Of a stretch of 5,937 nucleotides of DNA, positions 1 to 5,759 are shown one piece after another. How positions within the stretch are numbered: the first letter of the stretch is position 1; each line of letters opens with the position of its first letter. Origin of the DNA: an uncultured Actinomycetes bacterium (GTDB taxonomy: Bacteria; Actinomycetota; Thermoleophilia; Solirubrobacterales; Solirubrobacteraceae); contig CALAQT010000284.1 in the NCBI GenBank assembly GCA_937888775.1, forward strand, positions 1 to 5,937, given 5' to 3'. The notes beneath the pieces were generated by a model. It was given only the letters and a program-made list of their open reading frames with translations, was not told where the DNA came from and did not search any database. The position numbers and the translations under genes were made by a program.

Positions 1-165
1 CCTTCCCCCTTCGGCCGTTGCGGAACAGATCACCGGCGCCATGGCGACTGCTCCTCTGCTGGATAGTCAGGCCGTCCGCTAGCTGGCTCGCTGCAAGCAC
101 CGGCGTCTGCCGGACTGGTGCTCGCACGCGGGAGCACAAGGGACGTTCTCGGCTCGTCGACGGCA

Positions 166-190
166 AAGGCGCAAGGCGCAAGGCGCAGGC
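166..190. repeat. Short tandem repeat, AAGGCGC x3
   Basis: The 7-mer AAGGCGC occurs three times head to tail (166-172, 173-179, 180-186), followed by a partial fourth copy (AGGC, 187-190). The repeat is seen directly. The unit length is not a multiple of three, so a change in copy number would shift any frame crossing it. No function is apparent. Confidence 0.85.
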
Positions 191-201
191 TGGGTTCTGA
201 C

Positions 202-237
202 TCGCGTACCTGCTTCCGTTGCGGAGCGGGTACGCGA
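202..237. repeat. Inverted repeat / hairpin
   Basis: TCGCGTACC (202-210) is the exact reverse complement of GGTACGCGA (229-237), giving a perfect 9-bp stem. The 18-nt loop contains a smaller stem, TCCG (215-218) with CGGA (222-225). No T-run follows on either strand, so it does not look like an intrinsic terminator. It could be a protein-binding palindrome or a chance structure in GC-rich DNA. Confidence 0.55.
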
Positions 238-360
238 CCAGCGTCGGCGAGAGACGCGCTGGTGGCGATTTGCGAGACCAGCTTCGCGGGGCGACCCTGC
301 CCTGCTTTGGCGGCGCCGCGCGCATGTCGGCGCGTCCGCTCGCGCCGCGAGCAGGACTGA

Positions 361-760
361 GCCGACTGCTGGATCGGACGCTCCCTCCTCGTCCTGAGCG
401 GTCGCGAGATCGACGCACGACCAGACGCTCGGTGGCAGGACAAAACGGTAGCGATGGCCGCTTGCCGCGATCAGTTCTTCGCGGACGGCGGCGGGGCGGG
501 GTTCTACGGGTTCCGGTGGCGGGCCGCGCTCGAGGTCAGGCCGGACGGCCGTCGCGGTTCCCGCGTTCGGTGTGGATTTAGGTCGATATCGGGAGGGTGT
601 CTCACAGGATTGGTGGTTGGCGGCATTCTGGTTGTAGATGGATGACGACGATGAGTTTGTCTCGATGTATGAGCGCGAGGGGGAGCGGACCAAGCCCCTG
701 ACAACCAGCAACGATCCGCCGCCAGCGGGCCGGGTGCGGTCGCAAGGCAGAAAGGCGTAG
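361..760 (+). pseudogene. Decayed coding fragment, unknown product
   Basis: Two adjacent frames read like one broken protein. From 361 the first frame contains SGREIDARPDARWQDK and then DQFFADGGGAGFYGFRW and ALEVRPDG (to about 555). The frame one base later then takes over with VAVPAFGVDLGRYREG, QDWWLAAFWL, an in-frame TAG (635-637), and MDDDDEFVSMYEREGERT, ending at TAG 758-760. The aromatic and acidic composition is unlike the Arg/Pro/Ala-rich shadow frames nearby. The final stop overlaps the Shine-Dalgarno sequence of the next fragment (772), as in an operon. I do not recognise the family. If only the last part is functional, ATG 638 would give a 40-residue peptide, but it follows a stop directly and has no visible Shine-Dalgarno sequence. 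The frameshift and pseudogene status are inferred without homologues, so chance readability remains possible. Confidence 0.4.
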
Positions 761-764
761 GAGA
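759..764 (+). promoter_or_regulatory. Ribosome binding site for the 772 start
   Basis: AGGAGA lies with 7 nt between it and the GTG at 772, which is near-ideal Shine-Dalgarno placement. It overlaps the TAG stop (758-760) of the preceding fragment, an arrangement typical of neighbouring cistrons in one operon. It is the main reason for choosing GTG 772 as a real start. Confidence 0.6.
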
Positions 765-771
765 CGAACCA

Positions 772-915
772 GTGTCAGAAGCCCTGATACAGGACAGCAG
801 CCCCGAAACTGGCGGCTATGGGCTGTCGGGACGCTCGGTCGTCGTTCTTGGTGAGGGCCGTCTCGCCCGATCGTTTATCGCTCGGGCGGCCGAGGCCGCG
901 TGCCGTGTGCGGTAG
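772..915 (+). pseudogene. N-terminal fragment of a Rossmann-fold NAD(P)-binding protein
   Basis: A GTG start with a well-placed AGGAGA opens a 47-codon frame closed by TAG at 913-915. After about 18 linker-like residues it contains GLSGRSVVVLGEGRLARSF, then IARAAEAA. This has the beta-strand, glycine turn and helix of a dinucleotide-binding Rossmann fold: a hydrophobic strand (residues 23-26), a GxGxxA motif (G27, G29, A32) and an amphipathic helix. That is where an oxidoreductase with an N-terminal Rossmann domain would begin, but such enzymes are normally around 250 residues or more, so this is only a stump. The same frame runs on after the stop to 1122 without recognisable dehydrogenase features. 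A short-chain dehydrogenase, or another NAD(P)-binding protein, are both possible. The family is inferred from the motif only. Confidence 0.4.
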
Positions 916-1118
916 CGCGCGGCGATGTCCCCAGGGGTACAGCTGGGCGCCGACCCTGCCAACCGGTCTATGAGTGAACGTGGGGAGCGTTGCGGCGGTG
1001 CCCGCCGAGCCTTCGGGTTTGGGGCAGGCGCACCGTCCGCTGTTGCCGTCGGGGCGTTGCGGAGGACCCGTAGTAGTCGTGGCTGCGTCGCGATTGGGTC
1101 TGGGCAATTTCGGCTGAC
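916..1118. other. Region without a supportable gene
   Basis: The frame following the Rossmann-like fragment stays open to 1122 but is Gly/Ala/Arg-rich and shows no motif. The - strand frame here (775-1125) is equally featureless. It may be further eroded sequence of the same former gene. I see no transposase motif. Confidence 0.4.
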
Positions 1119-1134
1119 TTGACAATTTCCGCTG
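1105..1134. repeat. Imperfect 12-bp direct repeat
   Basis: CAATTTCGGCTG (1105-1116) recurs as CAATTTCCGCTG (1123-1134) with one mismatch and an 18-bp period, close to two helical turns. The second copy overlaps the TTGACA hexamer at 1119-1124. The repeat is seen directly. It could be a pair of binding sites for a regulator of the downstream promoter, or part of a mobile-element end; neither can be shown here. Confidence 0.6.
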
Positions 1135-1155
1135 GGCGTGTGACTGATGTAGGGT
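1119..1155 (+). promoter_or_regulatory. Possible promoter upstream of the 1209 and 1427 frames
   Basis: A perfect TTGACA hexamer occurs at 1119-1124. The -10 is unclear: 17 bp downstream lies GACTGA, a poor match, while TAGGGT (1150-1155) fits TANNNT but sits 25 bp away. The stretch 1145-1170 is AT-richer than its surroundings and lies about 40-60 nt before a strong Shine-Dalgarno sequence, which fits a promoter position. The exact start site cannot be called from sequence. Confidence 0.35.
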
Positions 1156-1171
1156 GTTTAGTCGTTTAGTG
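1156..1171. repeat. Tandem GTTTAGT pair
   Basis: GTTTAGT occurs twice, at 1156-1162 and 1164-1170, giving GTTTAGTC followed by GTTTAGTG. The pair is locally AT-rich and lies between the possible promoter and the ribosome binding site at 1198. It could be an operator-like site; no regulator is identifiable. Confidence 0.45.
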
Positions 1172-1197
1172 GGACTCGAGGTGTCCGATGGACCGGT

Positions 1198-1206
1198 AAA
1201 GGAGAG
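1198..1206 (+). promoter_or_regulatory. Strong ribosome binding site for the 1209 start
   Basis: AAAGGAGAG lies just before ATG 1209, with 4 nt between the AGGAG core (1200-1204) and the ATG. It is the strongest Shine-Dalgarno sequence in the window. It decides the start of the 73-codon frame and, through the ATGA overlap at 1427-1430, may supply ribosomes for the large gene. Confidence 0.65.
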
Positions 1207-1208
1207 TC

Positions 1209-1430
1209 ATGAGCACCTGGGAGATTCACGGCGCCGAGGCCACGGCCTCAGCTCGCGTTGTGTTGCGGGCGTTCGGCCCGCCGAACCTCTCTTCTTGTTC
1301 TCGAGCTCATCGGCTGAGCTCGGGTGACGGCTTGCCTTGCCGCCAGCCAGGAGCTCGTGGCGCGATACTCGAGCTTGGCGCCCTCCGCTGGCGGCTCGCC
1401 GAGGTGCGCTTTGCTTCAACGCCTCAATGA
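1209..1430 (+). CDS. Small 73-residue leader ORF coupled to the large gene
   Basis: This 73-codon frame starts at ATG 1209 behind a strong Shine-Dalgarno sequence and ends at TGA 1428-1430. The stop overlaps the ATG of the large secreted protein (1427-1429) as ATGA, the classic geometry for translational coupling. The product begins MSTWEIHGAEATASARV and shows no signal peptide, membrane helix or catalytic motif. The first eight residues recall the start of DUF1326-type proteins, which as I remember open with a W-x-I-x-G segment followed by a CNC motif. That motif is absent here, so the frame may be the stump of such a gene joined to unrelated DNA, later serving as a leader. A hairpin at 1300-1324 lies inside it. 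Expression is plausible from the start signals; the function of the peptide is unknown. Confidence 0.45.
   Translation: MSTWEIHGAEATASARVVLRAFGPPNLSSCSRAHRLSSGDGLPCRQPGARGAILELGALRWRLAEVRFASTPQ
1300..1324. repeat. Hairpin within the leader ORF
   Basis: CGAGCTCA (1302-1309) pairs perfectly with TGAGCTCG (1315-1322) around the 5-nt loop TCGGC. A G-T pair (1301/1323) and a C-G pair (1300/1324) extend the stem to 10 bp. A second, smaller inverted repeat, GTTCGG/CCGAAC, lies just upstream (1271-1286). No T-run follows, so termination is unlikely. In the mRNA both would fold about 100-150 nt upstream of the large gene's start and could affect coupling or stability. Confidence 0.5.
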
Positions 1431-4400
1431 TGACACGCGCCAGCCGATACGCGTCTATGTGGGCCGTGCGCGTTCCAGCAGGCCGAGTCCTCGCCGCGCT
1501 CGTGTGGGTCATCCTCGTCGGGCTCGGGTCCATCCTCGGACCGGCGGTGGCCAGTTCGGCTGGATCGACCCCTGGGAGGCACGCTGCGGACGCACGCGCG
1601 ATGTCCGGCTGCGTGACGCCGCCGACGGCGCTGGTTCCTTGTGGCGGTGCGATCCCCGGTTTCACGGGGCGGCGCGTGCCGGTCCGGTCTGTCGTCGTCG
1701 TCGCGCCTCGGCAGGTGTCTGGTGTTCTTCGCAGCGCTTCTGGGGACGCGGTGAGCTTCGACTGGGCCGCAGCGAGTGGCCACGGGCGTCTTCTGGTCGC
1801 CGCGTGGCAGCTCACGGGCGGTAGGACGGCAACGCGTGTGCTCGCCACGTGGCGAGCGTCCGTGGCAAAGCGCCACCCGCTCAGTCTCAAGCTCGCCGAC
1901 GGCGGGTTTCTGGTGCGGGCCGGCGGTACGAAGGCGCCCGCGCTAGCTGTGGTCCGTGTCGGGCCCGTGGTCGCCGCTTTGCGCTTTCAGACCTCCGCGA
2001 GTGGCCAGCTCATCGACGACTTCATGGTCGGCGAGGCGGGCACCGAAGCGCGGCAACTCTCCGAGGCTCGCGGCCAGACCGGCTTTGAGCTCCTGAGCTA
2101 CCACGTCTACCAGCATCATGGTCCCACTGCTGCCCTCGCGTTGCAGGCATTGGCTCTCATCGGGGGGCGGGGCCCCGGGGTGCCGAAGCCGGTACCCAAT
2201 GCGGGATTCGTCGACGGCACCGTAGCGTTGGATTGGGTGCTCGAAGAGCTTCCACGCTTCTCCAAGCCCCAGCGCAGGGCGGTTGAGGCCTACCTCGCTC
2301 GCACGTTCCCGCAGCACGCTTCCAGCGCGATCAAAGCCAGTCGGCAGGCCCATGTCGCCAGCCCGACGACGACGGCGGCTGACTATCAAGCGATCGCCGA
2401 TCAGATGCTGGCGCGGATCGAGACCCATACGGGGCCACTCGGGATAACACCAGTGGTGGCGAAGGGTACGACCTCGACACCCGGCGAGTACGCAGTGACG
2501 AACGTCTTCTTCGGCTGCGCGATCACCGTGTACCAGACCAACGACGCTCGGCCGCTCTCATTCAAGCAGCACACGCTCGCGCACGAGCTTGGCCATTGCA
2601 TGCAGTGCAAGTACGGCGGGGTGTTGCACGCCACCAGCGCGGGCAACGTCGGGTGGCTACTTGAGGGTCTTCCGGAGTGGATCGCCGACGAGGTGGTACC
2701 GCTCGTTCCGAGCGAGAACCCACTTGCGTTGAGCCGACTCACGAGTTACGACCTTCAGCCCGGCTTGGGGCTCGACCAACTCGACTATGACGCCGTCGGT
2801 TTTTTCGGCCACGTCGCAGACGCGATCGGCGAAAACACGCTTTGGAATCGCATTCCGCAGATCATGACTGTGGGAGATACGCCTGAGGGCCTCACGGATA
2901 CGGTTCAGTCGAATGCTCAGGAGGTCTATGACACATGGGGCGGATCTTACGCCCAGCGACCCGACCTGGGCCCGAAGTGGATGCGCATCAACCCCTACCC
3001 GGCAACACAAATCGCCACCGGTGAACAGATCATCCAGCTCGGCGCGACCAAGGTGATCGTCCCTGCTGGCAGCGTTCCGCTTGCGGGCCTGCCGGCGAGC
3101 GGCAGTCTGTACCAAGTCAGTGCGACCGAGCCTTTTCTGCGGATCGACCCGCAGGGAGAGTTGTTTGGCCGCCTAGCCGACAGCTCAGGGATGGACCTTC
3201 AGATTGAGCAGACGGCCGGGCATCTCTACTGCACGATCGAGAGCTGCGATGCGTGTCCGCCGGGCACAGTGGGTACTCCTCCGCCCTCGGAGCCGCTGAC
3301 CACGCCGCTGCTGATTGGACTCTCCGGGGGTACCCCGCCCGGAAGCGGCGGCAATGCCGTCCTGACTGGCGTGCCTTGGAGTAAGTTCTGCCACCACAGG
3401 ACGCTACCGCCGGGCGGCGGAGGGGGAGGATCGATGGGCTGCGGGACTGGCGTTTGCGCTTCCTCGGGTGGCGACCCGCACCTGTCCACGTTTGCCGGCG
3501 ACGCGTATGACTTCCAGGCGGCCGGCGAGTTCACGCTGCTGAAGTCGACCACTGACGACCTCGAGATCCAGGAGCGCCAGCAGCCCTTCCTCCGGTCGAG
3601 CGCGGTGGCGATCAACACGGCGGTGGCGATGCGTGTCGCCGGTGCAATCGTGGAGGTCGACGCGGGTCGTTCACCCGACAACAGTCTGGTCCTGTGGCTG
3701 AACAAGCGGCGGGTGCCGGCGCAGGGCTCGCTGCGGCTGCGCGGCGGGGGTGTGCTTTCGGCGAACAACGGAATGGTGACTGTCTCGTGGCCCGATGGGA
3801 CCAAGGCACAGCTGTTCTCGGGCGGCGCGTCGGCGTTCGCGCGCGCCTACTGTATCTACGTCGCTGTGAAGGTGGCCCCCGGCCGGGTGGGCCATCTGAC
3901 CGGGCTGCTCGGCGACGCTGGCGCGGCGAGTGGAACCGAGTTCGTGGGGCGAGACGGGCGCCACTACAGCGCGGACGTAGCCCTAGGCGAGACGCCCGCC
4001 AACTTCAAGCTGCTCTACCGAAGCTTCGGGCAGAGCTGGCGGATCCGCCAGCGCGATTCGCTGTTCGTGTACCCGCGCGGGAAGGACACGAACAGCTACA
4101 CGATCAAAGGGTTCCCGAGCCACCCTGAGAACGTGCTGTCACTGAGCCCGGCCGCGTTTGGGTCCGGCGAGCATGCGTGCACCACGGCCGGGGTGACGGA
4201 TCCCGTGGTGCTGGGCGATTGCATCGTCGACGTGGGCGCGACCGGTGACACCGGGTTCGCCGGGGGCGCAGCGCACTTGCAGGGGGTCACGGGCGGACTG
4301 CCCGCAAGCGCCGGAGGGGTCTCGCCGGTGGGTTGGACTGAGCTGTCCTCGGTGCCGGACACGGACACGCTGCTGACCCCATCGCTCGCCCCCGCGGGGG

Positions 4401-5404
4401 CGAGCATCGTCGCCGCCTTCCGTGCCGGTGGCGCCACCTCGGTCGGGGCCGCGACGTTCACCCCGACCGCGGCGGGGATCGGCGCGGTCGTGCGGAGCAC
4501 CCCGTTCACCGGCTGGAGCTCGATCAGCGACCCGCTGCTGTTCCCGGCGCCCGGCGGTGGTCTACAGATGATCTTCGGAGGCCTCAACAACTCACCGGCA
4601 CTCAGCGGAACGCTGATCGCCCAGCGCCAGCCGGATGGTTCCTTCGGGCAACCGAGTAACACCGACAGCGGGCCCGAGTCCAACCTCTCGCGCGGTGCCG
4701 TGCTCGCCGCCGACGGGGTGACACCGGTCTGGACCGCCACCTATGGCCCGTACCTGAAGCTCGAGCGGGGAGGGGGCAGCCCCGTCGAGACCGACCTCAG
4801 CTCGCTTGTGCCTGGCGCTGCGTACGTCCCGACGCTGGCGCACGATCAGAGCGGGCGGCTGTGGATGGCGTGGTATGAGATCGCGAACAATCCGGCGCAG
4901 TCCGGGCTCTACCTGCTCCAGCTCGACCCCTCCGGCGACGGCGTCGCGCCGGGCGCGAAGCCTCTGCTCGCGCCCGGCAGTCAGACGAGCGACAACCTCA
5001 CCGCACAGCCGGCGCTCGCCTGCGCCGCAGCCTGCCGCCTGGTCTACGAGGACACCGGCACGAACACCCAGCTTGACTCCTGGACCCCGGGCGAGGTACG
5101 GCCGACCGCGATCGCGAGCGACAGCCAGGGATTCAGCGACCCGACCGCCGCGTACACCGCTGACGGGCGCCTGTGGGTCACCTGGGCAGAGCCCCACAGC
5201 GCCAGGCTGCTCGCCAAGCTGGGAGATGCGACCGGCGCCGGCGGGAGCCCGATCCTGACGTTGACGCCGCCCGGCTACGGCACCGCGCTGAACACCGCCT
5301 CGACGGTCGCCGGGACACAGCTGTTGCTCGCCACCAACTGGCAAACGGACAGCAGCAGGCCCACGACCGCGGTGTTCGCGACCGTCATCAACGCCGGCCG
5401 ATAG
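1427..5404 (+). CDS. Secreted multidomain zinc metallopeptidase with VWD module and C-terminal propeller-like region
   Basis: The product of 1,325 residues is predicted to be exported and to cleave protein or peptide outside the cell; its substrate is unknown. ATG 1427 is chosen because it gives a clean Sec signal peptide: basic residues 4-20, hydrophobic core 21-42, cleavage near AVA (40-42) or SSA (43-45). A TTG at 1337 would add 30 residues in front of it. Residues 46 to about 318 are unassigned. The peptidase region (about 319-523) has HELGH at 386-390 and WLLEGLPEW at 410-418, where E413 fits the third zinc ligand of gluzincins (HExxH plus a downstream Glu in a WLxEG context). YDAVGFFGH follows at 454-462. 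A small beta-rich segment, a Cys cluster (C602, C607, C610), six glycines (663-668) and C672/C677 lead to a VWD domain: GGDPHLSTFAGDAYDF (681-696), LTGLLGDA ending at 831, the SWR tail (W871), and C918/C932. Residues from about 967 to the end hold repeated GRLWxxW motifs (1143, 1247), suggesting a beta-propeller. There is no lipobox or C-terminal membrane anchor. No Shine-Dalgarno sequence is well placed; the nearest GAGGTG (1401-1406) is 20 nt upstream. Domain calls are by motif. Confidence 0.9.
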   Translation: MMTRASRYASMWAVRVPAGRVLAALVWVILVGLGSILGPAVASSAGSTPGRHAADARAMSGCVTPPTALVPCGGAIPGFTGRRVPVRSVVVVAPRQVSGVLRSASGDAVSFDWAAASGHGRLLVAAWQLTGGRTATRVLATWRASVAKRHPLSLKLADGGFLVRAGGTKAPALAVVRVGPVVAALRFQTSASGQLIDDFMVGEAGTEARQLSEARGQTGFELLSYHVYQHHGPTAALALQALALIGGRGPGVPKPVPNAGFVDGTVALDWVLEELPRFSKPQRRAVEAYLARTFPQHASSAIKASRQAHVASPTTTAADYQAIADQMLARIETHTGPLGITPVVAKGTTSTPGEYAVTNVFFGCAITVYQTNDARPLSFKQHTLAHELGHCMQCKYGGVLHATSAGNVGWLLEGLPEWIADEVVPLVPSENPLALSRLTSYDLQPGLGLDQLDYDAVGFFGHVADAIGENTLWNRIPQIMTVGDTPEGLTDTVQSNAQEVYDTWGGSYAQRPDLGPKWMRINPYPATQIATGEQIIQLGATKVIVPAGSVPLAGLPASGSLYQVSATEPFLRIDPQGELFGRLADSSGMDLQIEQTAGHLYCTIESCDACPPGTVGTPPPSEPLTTPLLIGLSGGTPPGSGGNAVLTGVPWSKFCHHRTLPPGGGGGGSMGCGTGVCASSGGDPHLSTFAGDAYDFQAAGEFTLLKSTTDDLEIQERQQPFLRSSAVAINTAVAMRVAGAIVEVDAGRSPDNSLVLWLNKRRVPAQGSLRLRGGGVLSANNGMVTVSWPDGTKAQLFSGGASAFARAYCIYVAVKVAPGRVGHLTGLLGDAGAASGTEFVGRDGRHYSADVALGETPANFKLLYRSFGQSWRIRQRDSLFVYPRGKDTNSYTIKGFPSHPENVLSLSPAAFGSGEHACTTAGVTDPVVLGDCIVDVGATGDTGFAGGAAHLQGVTGGLPASAGGVSPVGWTELSSVPDTDTLLTPSLAPAGASIVAAFRAGGATSVGAATFTPTAAGIGAVVRSTPFTGWSSISDPLLFPAPGGGLQMIFGGLNNSPALSGTLIAQRQPDGSFGQPSNTDSGPESNLSRGAVLAADGVTPVWTATYGPYLKLERGGGSPVETDLSSLVPGAAYVPTLAHDQSGRLWMAWYEIANNPAQSGLYLLQLDPSGDGVAPGAKPLLAPGSQTSDNLTAQPALACAAACRLVYEDTGTNTQLDSWTPGEVRPTAIASDSQGFSDPTAAYTADGRLWVTWAEPHSARLLAKLGDATGAGGSPILTLTPPGYGTALNTASTVAGTQLLLATNWQTDSSRPTTAVFATVINAGR

Positions 5405-5742
5405 GCGCCAGCCGGGTCCCGCCCGAGGTGAGAGACGAGGGTGGCGAGCGTCAGTGACCCCTGCCACTCCGGCGGGCGCTTCTCGGCGAACGCGCGAACG
5501 CGGAACACGAGCTGAAGCAGGCGCGGAGCAGGTCGATCAGCTCGTGCTCGACCTCGGGTTCGACGGCCGCGCGCCTCAAGCACGGCGCGAATCACGAACG
5601 CCGCCGCCAGGACGGCCGCCCCGAACGCCAACAAATACACCCGCCGCCAGACGAGCCGCAGCCACACCCGCCGACTCGCTTCCGCAATGAGCGCAACGCG
5701 GCCACGTCCGCTGTCTCAGGGAGATGACTGCCCTTGGTGCAT
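5405..5742 (-). pseudogene. Decayed membrane-protein-like fragment
   Basis: On the - strand, convergent with the large gene, one frame reads MHQGQSSP from ATG 5742-5740 and hits TGA at 5718-5716. The same frame continues with a hydrophobic helix containing RVYLLAFGAAVLAAAFVIRA (about 5640-5580). Around 5575-5530 a neighbouring frame reads better (AVEPEVEHELIDLLRA); that frame closes at TGA 5453-5451. After about 5530 the first frame is again plausible (LLQLVFRVRAF, then KRPPEWQGSLTLATLVSHLG). This pattern of an internal stop plus alternating frames fits an eroding gene for a one-helix membrane protein. If the first frame is intact after GTG 5667 instead, it would overlap the 3' end of the large gene down to 5275, but there it is probably only the antisense shadow. 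I do not recognise a family. Confidence 0.3.
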
Positions 5743-5759
5743 TCCGGCCACCGTCCCGC

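Larger units (their letters stand above)
1..360. other. Region without a supportable gene
   Basis: I see no convincing gene here on either strand. Reading frames on both strands are rich in Arg, Pro and Ala and lack recognisable motifs, as expected from stop-poor GC-rich DNA. The visible structure is a short heptanucleotide tandem repeat and a hairpin, listed separately. The + frame that becomes protein-like after 361 is closed by a TGA at 358-360. The decayed gene called there could have begun further left, but this cannot be shown from the sequence. Confidence 0.5.

Noticed and set aside
79..711. Long - strand open frame of 210 codons in the left flank
   Set aside because: Composition is Arg/Pro/Ser/Ala-rich with no motif and no ribosome binding site. 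It is antisense to the more protein-like + strand segments.
925..1122. 65-codon + strand frame as a separate gene
   Set aside because: It is the continuation of the Rossmann-fragment frame after its stop, is Gly/Ala/Arg-rich without motif, and has no Shine-Dalgarno sequence before ATG 925.
1337..1426. TTG 1337 as start of the large gene
   Set aside because: It would put 30 residues before an otherwise textbook signal peptide, and there is no better ribosome binding site. ATG 1427 with the ATGA overlap is preferred.
1207..1890. Long - strand open frame of 227 codons
   Set aside because: It is antisense to the leader ORF and to the signal-peptide end of the large gene, and has no motif. It is a GC-driven shadow.
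4592..5467. - strand open frame of 291 codons opposite the propeller-like region
   Set aside because: It mirrors the strong codon bias of the + strand gene, is Gly/Arg/Ala-rich and shows no motif. It is an antisense shadow.
5530..5554. Inverted repeat AGGTCGA/TCGACCT as terminator of the large gene
   Set aside because: The stem is only 7 bp with an 11-nt loop, lies more than 120 nt past the stop codon and has no T-run. No convincing terminator was found after 5404.
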